Positions 6,993-13,478 of a stretch of 46,258 bases of DNA are shown one piece after another. Position numbers and translations under genes: made by a program. The notes under the pieces were generated by a model that was not told where the DNA came from, made no database searches, and worked only from the letters and a program-made list of their open reading frames with translations. The stretch spans positions 1-46,258 of the IMG/VR virus record IMGVR_UViG_3300048023_000615; one strand, written 5' to 3'. How positions within the stretch are numbered: the stretch's first letter is position 1; each line of letters opens with the position of its first letter. This DNA comes from a virus.

Positions 6993-7840
6993 TAGCTTAC
7001 TCCTTTCACGGCATACTGCTGTACTAAGTTCATCTGGTATGCGGGACGCATAATCCAGTCCTCATTAGGGAGATCAATATGCTCACAATGAGGGTCGGGT
7101 AGTAAGGACATTAATTGTCCATCCCAACCATCGGGCAAGTTGATCGTTAGATTGCCAGGATATATTGTCCATATTGCTTGCTCATCAGGTATCCATTGTG
7201 GATCCTCGGGCGTATGATCCTCACCAAATGCCTGACCGACAATCATCCAAGCCGCATACCCATCATTCTCGATCAGCTCACTACATAGGGTGGGAACTAC
7301 TGCTTCGCATTGCATCTCCGGCTTACCCGTCTTGATCGATGGGAGAATCTTGAACCCATCTCTCTTTATGCCCTGCATGATGTGGTCATAGCGTACATAT
7401 GGATACTTGAATTCCATTGGGTCATTAAGGATTTGCCAACGACGCAACAATTGCTTGAGCGTCCACATACTTTGCTTGGCCTCCGGGAATACTTCTTCAA
7501 GCTCACTTGCCTTGACTGCTAGATATGTGCAATCGGGAAGCATAGCATCATTTAATTGCTCACTTTGCCTGCGAGAGTTCACCTCTTGCCATGGTAGTTT
7601 AGCAATACCCTCCAGTGTGCTAATATATCTGCGACCGTAAGCGCCATCATCAGGGTCTTCGTCCTCGATGGATGCCTGACCCCATGTACTGCCTGCCTTA
7701 CGCTCTTCTGCTATATGCAATGCATGTTTAGGATTTGTCCGCACGGTTGACTGCATAGCCAACTGAGCAAACGACGATGCCCACGTGCCTGGCAGATCGC
7801 CAAGCGTGAGTCTTCTCATTGGTGGTAATACACTACTCAT
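6992..7840 (-). CDS. Hypothetical protein, 282 aa
   Basis: 282 residues starting MSSVLPPMRRLTLGDLPGTW, with an acidic, Trp- and Pro-rich C-terminal part (DPQWIPDEQAIWTIYPGNLT). The repeated leader AACATAGAAAGG lies 15-26 bases upstream, and one copy of the 22-bp palindromic site sits 30-51 bases upstream, so this gene starts a regulated segment of the operon. No catalytic motif or known family is visible. The start is a clear ATG; the end overlaps the Nudix start by one base. Confidence 0.6.
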   Translation of the reverse strand: MSSVLPPMRRLTLGDLPGTWASSFAQLAMQSTVRTNPKHALHIAEERKAGSTWGQASIEDEDPDDGAYGRRYISTLEGIAKLPWQEVNSRRQSEQLNDAMLPDCTYLAVKASELEEVFPEAKQSMWTLKQLLRRWQILNDPMEFKYPYVRYDHIMQGIKRDGFKILPSIKTGKPEMQCEAVVPTLCSELIENDGYAAWMIVGQAFGEDHTPEDPQWIPDEQAIWTIYPGNLTINLPDGWDGQLMSLLPDPHCEHIDLPNEDWIMRPAYQMNLVQQYAVKGVS

Positions 7841-7869
7841 TGTGGTATTTCTAACCTTTCTATGTTAAT

Positions 7870-7891
7870 GTGACACGTAAAATCGTGTTAC
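7870..7891 (-). promoter_or_regulatory. 22-bp palindromic site (copy A)
   Basis: Dyad GTGACACG-N6-CGTGTTAC, arms of eight bases with one mismatch. It covers the stop codon of the gene ending at 7888 and precedes the gene starting at 7840 by 29 bases. It belongs to the family of ten sites described in the findings and is one of few in the early minus-strand operon. A regulatory role is inferred from recurrence. Confidence 0.6.
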
Positions 7892-8211
7892 ACCTGACCC
7901 ATGACATCAGCCATGAGTACGAACTTGGAGTTATCTTTCCGGGGAACGACACCGATGGTGCTAGGTTTGGTCTCAGCAAACTTGAAGTTAGTCTTGAACC
8001 ATGCTACTGCCGCATCGCTGAACTGCTTGGTGTACATGAGGTCACGGGCATACTTCGAGCCTCTGCGAGAGCGATACTCCAATGCCATATCTCCAGTACC
8101 TTTCTCTGCATACTGCTCACGCAATGCAGGTGTAGCCACATAGCTACCGTTTACATATATAAAGCCTAACGCAATGCCAGACTTACGAGGGAATCTTACT
8201 TTTTTACTCAT
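7888..8211 (-). CDS. Basic hypothetical protein, 107 aa
   Basis: 107 residues starting MSKKVRFPRKSGIALGFIYV, basic at the N-terminus, with a central YRSRRGSKYARDLMYT stretch. The leader is AT-rich without a clear Shine-Dalgarno sequence (AATAATAATAAATACT before the ATG). Two tandem 18-bp palindromes lie just upstream, which suggests it is the first gene of a separately controlled unit. No family recognised. Confidence 0.55.
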   Translation of the reverse strand: MSKKVRFPRKSGIALGFIYVNGSYVATPALREQYAEKGTGDMALEYRSRRGSKYARDLMYTKQFSDAAVAWFKTNFKFAETKPSTIGVVPRKDNSKFVLMADVMGQV

Positions 8212-8231
8212 AGTATTTATTATTATTGTTA

Positions 8232-8273
8232 GTGTCCGTACGCAGACACCTATTAGTGTCCGTACACGGATAG
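8232..8273 (-). promoter_or_regulatory. Tandem 18-bp palindromes (operator-like)
   Basis: Two copies start 24 bases apart: GTGTCCGTACGCAGACAC at 8232-8249 and GTGTCCGTACACGGATAG at 8256-8273. Both are close to the dyad GTGTCCGT...GGACAC, also found at 10574-10591 and 18923-18940. They lie 21-62 bases upstream of the minus-strand gene starting at 8211. Spacing and symmetry suit a cooperative repressor site; the cognate protein is unknown. Confidence 0.5.
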
Positions 8274-8280
8274 AAATTGT

Positions 8281-8619
8281 TCATTTGCGATCAAAGCGTA
8301 GGTTAGAGCCGTAGCCCGGTCGCTTGATCTTCTTGTACTCTGACCTAGGCATACGCACAGGAACACGGGAGGTCTTACCTTCACTACCAGTAGCCGCCGA
8401 TTCCATTACATAGAATTCTTCTTGATCGTTATCTACCTGGCACTTAACGCACTTGGTAGTATTGGGAACTGAAGCGATACGCTCGATCGGGATGACCACG
8501 CCACACTCATCGCACTCACGGGGTGGGACAATATCAAATGGCGATGCTGACCCGCGGGAGCAATTATCATCATCTACTAAGGGATAACACATACTACTTA
8601 GCAGACCCGCCATGGTCAT
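8281..8619 (-). CDS. DksA/TraR-type zinc finger protein
   Basis: 112 residues with the DksA/TraR C4 zinc finger: CDECGVVIP and CVKCQ, the four Cys at 36, 39, 57 and 60, spaced C-x2-C-x17-C-x2-C. Proteins of this family bind the secondary channel of RNA polymerase, and phage or plasmid versions alter host promoter use. The coiled-coil part of classical TraR is short or absent here: the 35 residues before the finger are not obviously helical. The 50 residues after it are basic and unfamiliar. The start could be ATG 8619, 8613 or the internal ATG at 8592; none has a strong Shine-Dalgarno sequence. Confidence 0.65.
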   Translation of the reverse strand: MTMAGLLSSMCYPLVDDDNCSRGSASPFDIVPPRECDECGVVIPIERIASVPNTTKCVKCQVDNDQEEFYVMESAATGSEGKTSRVPVRMPRSEYKKIKRPGYGSNLRFDRK

Positions 8620-8651
8620 TGCCGACTATCACGGCTGAGGATTTCGCGTAC

Positions 8652-8680
8652 ACAAAAAAACCAATCATTGCTGACTGGTT
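8652..8680 (-). terminator. Rho-independent terminator
   Basis: On the minus strand AACCAGTCA, loop GCAA, TGATTGGTT form a nine-base-pair stem (one G-U pair) followed by a run of Ts. It lies just downstream of the gene ending at 8707 and would separate transcription of 9936-8707 from the DksA-like gene and everything beyond it. Confidence 0.8.
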
Positions 8681-8706
8681 CTTTGTTGGGTTATTATATT
8701 TAGTTA

Positions 8707-9255
8707 TCATTTCTTATAGGTTAGTGGATTGTAGTCGGTGAAGTACTTCGCAACCATAGTTCGCTTACCATTGGCATTCATTTCGTATTCGCCGTTAGTC
8801 TTTACATAGTACAACTTATGAGGTCGTGTTTGGTTAATGGATCGGAAGTGTGCTTTGATTGCATCACTTACTCGCTCGACAGTTTCTCCGAGACTTAAGC
8901 TAGTCTCAACTTCGAGAGTATTTTGTTTGTATGAGTCGATTCGCTTGTGCTTGGTAAACGACATGGTACAATCGGATAACTCCGTACCATTCTCAAGGTA
9001 TGTCGTAATGTTAATGGTATGTTTTGCTCTATGCATCCATACACCATGTACTTTGACTAGGTTTTCATTAGCCATACGACCTGCCTCTCGTTCACTTGCA
9101 CGTCGATAGATATAAGGTTTTTCACGGAAGCGAATGATAACCTCAAGGTCGGTCGAACCATGATCTTGAGCAATCGCTTTCATGCGTTTATTCCTACGAT
9201 ACCTACGACGCTTAGCTTGCCGACGCATAAACTGCTTATGCGTTAGTTGTTTCAT
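8707..9255 (-). CDS. Basic hypothetical protein, 182 aa
   Basis: 182 residues from ATG 9255, chosen because GGGAG lies seven bases upstream; a longer frame starts at 9291. The first ~30 residues are extremely basic (MRRQAKRRRYRRNKRMKAIA), as in nucleic-acid-binding tails. The remainder alternates strands and helices (HTINITTYLENGTELSDCTM). It ends in a strong terminator. I do not recognise the family; DNA or RNA binding is inference from charge. Confidence 0.6.
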   Translation of the reverse strand: MKQLTHKQFMRRQAKRRRYRRNKRMKAIAQDHGSTDLEVIIRFREKPYIYRRASEREAGRMANENLVKVHGVWMHRAKHTINITTYLENGTELSDCTMSFTKHKRIDSYKQNTLEVETSLSLGETVERVSDAIKAHFRSINQTRPHKLYYVKTNGEYEMNANGKRTMVAKYFTDYNPLTYKK

Positions 9256-9297
9256 AAAATACTCCCATGTACAAAGCGCATGGGGACGCATTAGTTG

Positions 9298-9936
9298 TTA
9301 GGCTACTTCCTCAAGACCTTGAGCCGCGGCGGACTCGTCAAGGAAACCTTGAGCAAATGAATTCAGTTGGTCGACCGAATCCTTTGCACGGACTCTAGCC
9401 TTAGCGTTAACATCCACGAACAATTCACCATCATCGAAGACAATGTTGTTGCGTAGCTTGACGACTCGACCCTTGCTTGAAGCATTGGATACCAACGCTT
9501 GAGCATGAGATTGACCGGTTGTATCGACATAGTCGTCAAGTTGTTTGAGCAACTCGGCTCGATCTAGCTTTTGCTGTTCGCTAAGCCATACATCGTAGCC
9601 ATGCTTGACGCCACTAAGACGATCCGATCCTAACGGAATACCTTGAGTAAATCTTGTCCAACCAATGTCGGTAAGAACTACTCCTTCTTCCTGTAATACC
9701 TTGCCAAGGTCTGTTTCAGCAGTTGCTAAAGCAGTTTGGATAGGTTGACCCTTATACTTGGTTTGCTTGATACCATTGCAAGTATCATGCGTACCATTTG
9801 CATAAGCACGGATGGTATTAACCTCACCCCTAGCCATAGATACTCTACGACTATTCTTAGGGATTGCGATGTCGCCATTTTTGACGGATAACTTGCCCGA
9901 TTGTTCGGACAATGATGCTAGTAATGATTCGCTCAT
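9298..9936 (-). CDS. Hypothetical protein, first gene of the leftward operon
   Basis: 212 residues from ATG 9936 (MSESLLASLSEQSGKLSVKN), chosen over the frame's upstream ATG at 10026 because AGAAAGGATT lies 11 bases before it, within the repeated leader AACATAGAAAGG. The sequence is soluble, rich in Asp and Gln, with a C-terminal helical segment (SVDQLNSFAQGFLDESAAAQ). No family recognised. As the promoter-proximal gene of the early operon next to the control region it may be made early and abundantly; that is inference. Confidence 0.6.
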   Translation of the reverse strand: MSESLLASLSEQSGKLSVKNGDIAIPKNSRRVSMARGEVNTIRAYANGTHDTCNGIKQTKYKGQPIQTALATAETDLGKVLQEEGVVLTDIGWTRFTQGIPLGSDRLSGVKHGYDVWLSEQQKLDRAELLKQLDDYVDTTGQSHAQALVSNASSKGRVVKLRNNIVFDDGELFVDVNAKARVRAKDSVDQLNSFAQGFLDESAAAQGLEEVA

Positions 9937-10428
9937 ATTGAATGAATCCTTTCTATGTTTATGTTTACGATTGCGAGCAAATGCCCACAGAGAATCAAAA
10001 AGATAGAAACAACTAACGACGTACAAAATTTGCGTGCGTTCACTATGGTTGCGTGTGTCTCAGTATAGGACTGCGCATCGGTATACTCCCCTTGCCGAAT
10101 GGCTTCATGCTATCGAGCTAGTAGCGTTGTCACGGAAATGACTGCGTCTCGAAAATCACTCGGTACATACGATAGTTTGAGATTCATTCCGTTGGGCAGT
10201 CACTTTTCCGAGTGCCTACTTAGTTGGGATTCGTTCGATCAAACGCTTTGCATCGCTTGTCGGTATGTACCTAGAACCAATGGGTTAGGTTTCTATATGC
10301 TGTATTTGATATTTCTAATAGTTGGGATTCCTTTCTGTTAAGTTAAAACTATATGTGACTCAATCCGAAGTGACCGAGCCAACTCCCAACCTAGTAACCT
10401 AAGATAATCAACGACTTACGACATCCGT

Positions 10429-10452
10429 GTAACACTAGGGTTATAGTGTAAC
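10429..10452. promoter_or_regulatory. Palindromic site, 24-bp variant (copy B)
   Basis: GTAACACTA, six bases (GGGTTA), then TAGTGTAAC: an inverted repeat of the same family as the 22-bp sites but with two more central bases. It directly adjoins the C8-A-G7 dyad, which starts at 10454. It is the only copy not close to a start codon. Confidence 0.5.
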
Positions 10453-10453
10453 A

Positions 10454-10469
10454 CCCCCCCCAGGGGGGG
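10454..10469. repeat. C8-A-G7 inverted repeat
   Basis: Eight Cs, one A and seven Gs form a nearly perfect homopolymeric dyad. It is not followed by a T run, so it is not a normal terminator. Such tracts can form hairpins or G-quadruplex-like structures and may slip during replication. Confidence 0.6.
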
Positions 10470-10534
10470 AACGCCTTTGTCCCGGGTCGCATATATATAC
10501 CTGTTTTCTCAAGTTTCCAGAGTCCCTAACAAAA

Positions 10535-10564
10535 TGACATTATGACGAATTGACAAAATTGACA
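10535..10564 (+). repeat. Short TGAC array
   Basis: TGAC occurs at 10535, 10543, 10551 and 10560, spaced 8, 8 and 9 bases, in AT-rich units (ATGACATT, ATGACGAA, TTGACAAAA, TTGACAGAA). It lies upstream of the 10602 TTGACA box. Possible roles are a protein-binding iteron or overlapping -35 elements; nothing decides between them. Confidence 0.4.
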
Positions 10565-10573
10565 GAATTGTGG

Positions 10574-10591
10574 GTGTCCGTGTGTGGATAC
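10574..10591. promoter_or_regulatory. 18-bp palindrome (operator-like)
   Basis: GTGTCCGTGTGTGGATAC matches the family found at 8232, 8256 and 18923. It ends 10 bases before the TTGACA box of the putative late promoter, a suitable place for a regulator to help or block RNA polymerase. Confidence 0.45.
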
Positions 10592-10601
10592 TAAGGGGAT
10601 A

Positions 10602-10639
10602 TTGACAAATTTACTTTGTAACACTAAATTTAGTGTTAT
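10602..10639 (+). promoter_or_regulatory. Putative late promoter with palindromic site (copy C)
   Basis: TTGACA at 10602-10607 and TAAATT at 10625-10630 are separated by 17 bases, a sigma70-type arrangement. The -10 element lies inside a perfect 20-base palindrome, TAACACTAAATTTAGTGTTA (10619-10638), whose last base is the A of the ATG at 10638. Transcription starting about seven bases after the -10 would give a leaderless or nearly leaderless message. Promoter activity is inference. Confidence 0.5.
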
Positions 10640-11756
10640 GGTAGCAGAAGTAGCAACTAAGCCCTTAATGCAGACAATTACGGATGGGATAACAAAGTAT
10701 TTAATTGATATACCCACCAATGCTATAGCGGACGGACTTACCAAGATCGGGTTAGACTCTGTTGGTAATGTAATAGGTACTGTTGGAGATAAAGCAGTAT
10801 CTGGATTGAGCAACATTGCTGCGGGTAACATAGTTGGATTAAAGGATCTGTATAGTGGTGCGGACACATTGGTGGGTGGAATACTGCCGGGTGGGCAAAA
10901 ATTTGCAGAAGGATACCTGGGTCAGTTATATACTGGAGCAGATAAGATGTTTGGTGGGTACTTACCCAATGTGGGTGGAGCGGGCTATGTGGCTCCCAAT
11001 GCGACTAATGCGACTCTGGCGACTACTGGTGGAGATACTATGGTAAGTGATGGTTTTCTCAGGAGTCAGGATGTGTATGGACCTCAGTTCACGGATGCCC
11101 GATTGCTGGATGGAACACCTATGAAGTTTTCCCCAACTGGTACGCCCCTCTTTTCTATGGCTCCCCCGATGAGTGGAATTGATAAATTTATGTCTATTGC
11201 TCAGCCTACGGTTAAGTTAGCTGGTGCAGTAGGTACTATTGCCTCTATGCTTGATGGTAAAGGAGGAGGTGGAGGTGGGAGAGTTCCCACGGCTGCGAAA
11301 GGTGGCAATACGGGTACTCGTAGTAGTTCTGGTTTATCCCGCAGGAGTAATTTAGATGCACCTGAGGACAAAGGTGGTGGATCTACAAGTGGACTTGGCA
11401 TGGGGAGAAGGAGTATAAGCGATCAAATTGAGGCGAGTGCTAGTTCGGATACTGATGCAGTTACTTCCGGAGAGACCAATGGTGAATTAGGTGCTACCCA
11501 AGCTACTCGCATGCTGGAATCCTCTGCTGGGATGAGCCCAGATCAGATTGCAAATATGGCGAATGGTGACATGGATAATTTAATTGCAGAGGCTCTAGCA
11601 ACAGAGAGTGCAGTTGAAGTACAGGAAGAGGTGGAGGGGGAAGATGTTGCCCGTGATGTGATACAGAATTTAGTCACCCCGCAACCTACAGCTATACAAC
11701 CGGTACATCAGCCAGGTTCTGTCGGTGCGTTTTTTGCTGAACCAATAAGTCAATGA
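10638..11756 (+). CDS. Putative virion or late structural protein
   Basis: 372 residues from ATG 10638 (MVAEVATKPLMQTITDGITK). The frame is also open upstream to a GTG at 10584, but that start would place coding sequence across the promoter and palindromic site. The N-terminal ~110 residues are Gly/Ala/Ile-rich and amphipathic. A Gly-rich linker lies near 205-215 and the C-terminal half is acidic and low in complexity (SGETNGELGATQATRMLESS). The pattern resembles internal virion or ejection proteins of short-tailed phages, but I see no diagnostic motif. It heads a block of coupled small genes; its stop overlaps the next ATG. Confidence 0.55.
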   Translation: MVAEVATKPLMQTITDGITKYLIDIPTNAIADGLTKIGLDSVGNVIGTVGDKAVSGLSNIAAGNIVGLKDLYSGADTLVGGILPGGQKFAEGYLGQLYTGADKMFGGYLPNVGGAGYVAPNATNATLATTGGDTMVSDGFLRSQDVYGPQFTDARLLDGTPMKFSPTGTPLFSMAPPMSGIDKFMSIAQPTVKLAGAVGTIASMLDGKGGGGGGRVPTAAKGGNTGTRSSSGLSRRSNLDAPEDKGGGSTSGLGMGRRSISDQIEASASSDTDAVTSGETNGELGATQATRMLESSAGMSPDQIANMANGDMDNLIAEALATESAVEVQEEVEGEDVARDVIQNLVTPQPTAIQPVHQPGSVGAFFAEPISQ

Positions 11757-12055
11757 TCTCATGGAGACGCTTTAAGGAATTCTTACGAGTTGCTTTTGGC
11801 CCGAGGGTCACATGGAGGGATTACCTCAAAATCCTAAAGGCGGGTATTAGTATTTCAAGAAGTCCATACTCCGAAGAGATGTGGAGGTCGCGTATGTATA
11901 TTTGCTACAGATGCCCAATATTTAATAAAGACCTAAAGACATGCCGACCATTTCCCGAGTCGGATATGGGGTGTGGTTGTTATGCTCCCTACAAGGCATT
12001 GGTTAAGGAACATTGCTGGGGACGGGAAAATATGGGGGATAACTTTGGATGGTAG
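11753..12055 (+). CDS. Cys-rich, probably zinc-binding phage protein
   Basis: 100 residues beginning with a basic amphipathic helix (MISWRRFKEFLRVAFGPR). From residue 51 it carries CYRCP, CRP, GCGC and HCWG, six to seven Cys spaced like a treble-clef zinc site. I recall similar small proteins next to virion genes in phages, without a known role. The ATG overlaps the previous stop (ATGA) and the 3' end overlaps the next gene by seven bases, supporting co-translation. Confidence 0.6.
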   Translation: MISWRRFKEFLRVAFGPRVTWRDYLKILKAGISISRSPYSEEMWRSRMYICYRCPIFNKDLKTCRPFPESDMGCGCYAPYKALVKEHCWGRENMGDNFGW

Positions 12056-12294
12056 TAGAGTGGGACAAATTCAAGGGTACGATTAAAAGAGATGCGTGTA
12101 AGGCAACCATTGAAATGATGGATTTGCCCGAGGCATTCTGGCAGGCAACCTTTCAATACCTAGAACCTTTGAAGACCGAACTGGTTGTTCACGGATTTGA
12201 AGAGGGTAAGCTGGAGCAGGCTTACAGGTGGTGTGTAACCGAAATAAAACAATATGAGCAGAGAAGTAACACAAAAGGATGTTCTCCAGACTAG
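12049..12294 (+). CDS. Hypothetical protein, 81 aa
   Basis: 81 residues starting MVVEWDKFKGTIKRDACKAT, predicted mainly helical (LEQAYRWCVTEIKQYEQRS). The ATG lies seven bases before the previous gene's end. Its own 3' end overlaps the next small gene by 41 bases. No family recognised. Confidence 0.55.
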   Translation: MVVEWDKFKGTIKRDACKATIEMMDLPEAFWQATFQYLEPLKTELVVHGFEEGKLEQAYRWCVTEIKQYEQRSNTKGCSPD

Positions 12295-12430
12295 ACTTCA
12301 AAATATTAAAATGGACTTGGAGGTTATTGAAAACAATCAGAAGAGATTGGAAGATAACAGAGCCCAGTTAATATTAAAGTTGGTTAGTACTAGGGAAACC
12401 CTGATGTCCTTAAAAGAACAGGATGAATAA
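12254..12430 (+). CDS. Small coiled-coil protein, 58 aa
   Basis: 58 codons from ATG 12254 to TAA 12428-12430, overlapping the next gene's ATG at 12423. The product is almost wholly heptad-like (LQNIKMDLEVIENNQKRLED, then LILKLVSTRETLMSL), so a coiled coil or helical hairpin is likely. Short coiled-coil genes are common beside phage structural genes. Reading frame and coupling support it; function unknown. Confidence 0.55.
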   Translation: MSREVTQKDVLQTRLQNIKMDLEVIENNQKRLEDNRAQLILKLVSTRETLMSLKEQDE

Positions 12431-12668
12431 ACTAACCTTTGTTGTACGGGGAGACCTGCGCAACATGGGGTGGATTGTACGATCCCAAGGTCCATTGGGG
12501 GAGAGTCCTGTCGGCCCTAGGCTTGCAAAAGGTACGAGATTTCCAAATGAGATTGGTACATCTTTTGAGATCAAAGAGGATGCCGAGGCGGCAGCTAAAA
12601 GATGGGACGAGTGGTATCATTCTCAGCCATATTTAAAAAAGAAACAAAAAACAAAGTATCTTGCATGA
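12423..12668 (+). CDS. Hypothetical protein, 81 aa
   Basis: 81 residues starting MNKLTFVVRGDLRNMGWIVR with a Lys-rich C-terminus (LKKKQKTKYLA). Residues 13-60 have the small beta/alpha pattern of a domain with GWIVRSQGPLG and a helix ending WDEWY. It ends just before a copy of the 22-bp palindromic site, so it may close a transcription unit. No family recognised. Confidence 0.5.
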   Translation: MNKLTFVVRGDLRNMGWIVRSQGPLGESPVGPRLAKGTRFPNEIGTSFEIKEDAEAAAKRWDEWYHSQPYLKKKQKTKYLA

Positions 12669-12672
12669 TTCT

Positions 12673-12694
12673 GTAACACGAATTAAAATGTTAC
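12673..12694 (+). promoter_or_regulatory. 22-bp palindromic site (copy D)
   Basis: GTAACA, ten bases, TGTTAC. One base separates it from the ATG at 12696. It contains TAAAAT at 12684-12689, a -10-like box with TTGCAT 17 bases upstream, so a transcript would begin near the ATG itself. No Shine-Dalgarno sequence precedes that ATG. Confidence 0.6.
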
Positions 12695-12695
12695 T

Positions 12696-12917
12696 ATGGA
12701 GATCACACATTATATGTTTGCCGGAGTCGGAGTGGCAATCTCTGTCCTGGCTTTCTTTCTGAAGAAAAACAAGATGGAGATCGACGCAATGAAAGGAATT
12801 CAGCGGAAGCTAGAAATTTCGGACGCTCGCAACAGCGAGCGTATAAGAACACTACTTAAAGTCGTGGAGGATAGAAGAAAAGATATTCAAAATTTATATG
12901 AAAAAGCGCAAAAGTAG
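12696..12917 (+). CDS. Small membrane-anchored coiled-coil protein
   Basis: 73 residues: one N-terminal transmembrane helix (about 7-24, MFAGVGVAISVLAFFLK), then a charged helix likely to form a coiled coil (DARNSERIRTLLKVVEDRRK). This topology is seen in inner-membrane spanins and in small phage membrane proteins of unknown role. The ATG follows a palindromic site by one base and lacks a Shine-Dalgarno sequence. The stop overlaps the next gene by 20 bases. Confidence 0.55.
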   Translation: MEITHYMFAGVGVAISVLAFFLKKNKMEIDAMKGIQRKLEISDARNSERIRTLLKVVEDRRKDIQNLYEKAQK

Positions 12918-13041
12918 TAAGCCAAAATCTAAAAAGGATGCCTGCTACCATAAGGTAAAGCGTAGCTACAAGGTATTTCCTAGTGCGTATGCGTCAGGTG
13001 CTATTGCTAAATGCCGAAAGAAAAGGGCAGGAAAGAAATAA
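12898..13041 (+). CDS. Lys-rich basic mini-protein with YKVFPSAYASG motif
   Basis: 47 codons, ATG 12898 to TAA 13039-13041, which overlaps the next ATG. The core DACYHKVKRSYKVFPSAYAS followed by GAIAKCRKK matches a short motif I know from many marine phage and large-virus genomes, usually as Lys-rich virion-associated peptides. The two Cys flank the motif. DNA binding or packaging is plausible from charge, but the function is not established to my knowledge. Confidence 0.65.
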   Translation: MKKRKSSKPKSKKDACYHKVKRSYKVFPSAYASGAIAKCRKKRAGKK

Positions 13042-13277
13042 TGGCAGTACGCAAAACAAAGAAGGGGGCTGCCCTAAAGCGTTGGTTCAAGGAGAAGTGG
13101 AAGGATCAGGACGGAGATCCATGCGGTAAGAAAAAAAATAAAATTAAAAAATGTAGACCAAGTAAAAAAGTTTCAAAGAAAACACCAAAGACCTGGAAAC
13201 AGGTTGGTAAAAAGAAAAAAGCTCTCGTCGCTGAAAAAAGGAAAGTAGGCATGGGGCGCAGAACAAAGAAAGCGTAA
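13041..13277 (+). CDS. Lys-rich basic mini-protein with RWFKEKWKD and KCRPSKKVSKKTPKTW motifs
   Basis: 78 residues from ATG 13041 (MAVRKTKKGAALKRWFKEKW), coupled to the previous stop by an overlapping A. A longer frame from 13011 would overlap the previous gene. The order 'LKRWFKEKW...PCG...KCRPSKKVS-KKTPKTW' is a compact family I recall from phages and nucleocytoplasmic viruses. About one third of residues are Lys or Arg. A role in condensing or packaging DNA is inference. Confidence 0.65.
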   Translation: MAVRKTKKGAALKRWFKEKWKDQDGDPCGKKKNKIKKCRPSKKVSKKTPKTWKQVGKKKKALVAEKRKVGMGRRTKKA

Positions 13278-13279
13278 TT

Positions 13280-13477
13280 ATGCATTGTAAAGGAAAAGGT
13301 AAAAAGAAAGCATCATCTAAAGTCCGTAGCTATTCTATGTCTAAGAAAAAGGCATCCTCCAAGGTGAAGAGCTATGCTATGACTAAAAAGAAGGGCAAGG
13401 CATTTAAAGCATGTCGCGGATGCCCTCACCCAGCCAAATGCAAGAAGGCAGGTAAGTGTATACTACATAAGCATTGA
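13280..13477 (+). CDS. Lys/Ser-rich basic mini-protein with internal repeat
   Basis: 65 residues. KKKASSKVRSYSMS and KKKASSKVKSYAMT form a tandem repeat (about 7-35). The C-terminus carries four Cys and His (ACRGCPHPAKCKKAGKCILH) that could bind a metal. It sits two bases after the previous gene and two before the next, in the same basic cluster. It resembles histone-tail-like or protamine-like phage peptides in composition only. Confidence 0.55.
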   Translation: MHCKGKGKKKASSKVRSYSMSKKKASSKVKSYAMTKKKGKAFKACRGCPHPAKCKKAGKCILHKH

Positions 13478-13478
13478 T

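Larger units (their letters stand above)
9937..10637. promoter_or_regulatory. Non-coding control region between divergent operons
   Basis: About 700 bases without a convincing gene separate the leftward early operon from the rightward late operon. Visible elements are the leader AACATAGAAAGG at 9948-9959 (minus strand); the 12-bp direct repeat TAGTTGGGATTC at 10221-10232 and 10319-10330; nested inverted arms between about 10133 and 10214 (GGAAATGACTGC with GCAGTCACTTTTCC, and CACTCGG with CCGAGTG); palindromic sites at 10429-10452, 10574-10591 and 10618-10639; a C8-A-G7 dyad at 10454-10469; and a TGAC array at 10535-10564. It probably holds the promoters of both operons and possibly a replication origin. 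Confidence 0.6.

Noticed and set aside
10099-10341. Plus-strand open frame of 80 codons in the control region
   Set aside because: No Shine-Dalgarno sequence, low protein-like pattern, and it lies over inverted and direct repeats; read as non-coding.
10454-10469. C8-A-G7 dyad as a terminator
   Set aside because: No T run follows on either strand and no gene ends directly before it.
12264-12273. Extra copy of the palindromic site (GTAACACAAA)
   Set aside because: Only the left half matches, there is no inverse arm, and it is in the middle of a coding frame. The same applies to GTAACAC at about 35038 and 35386.
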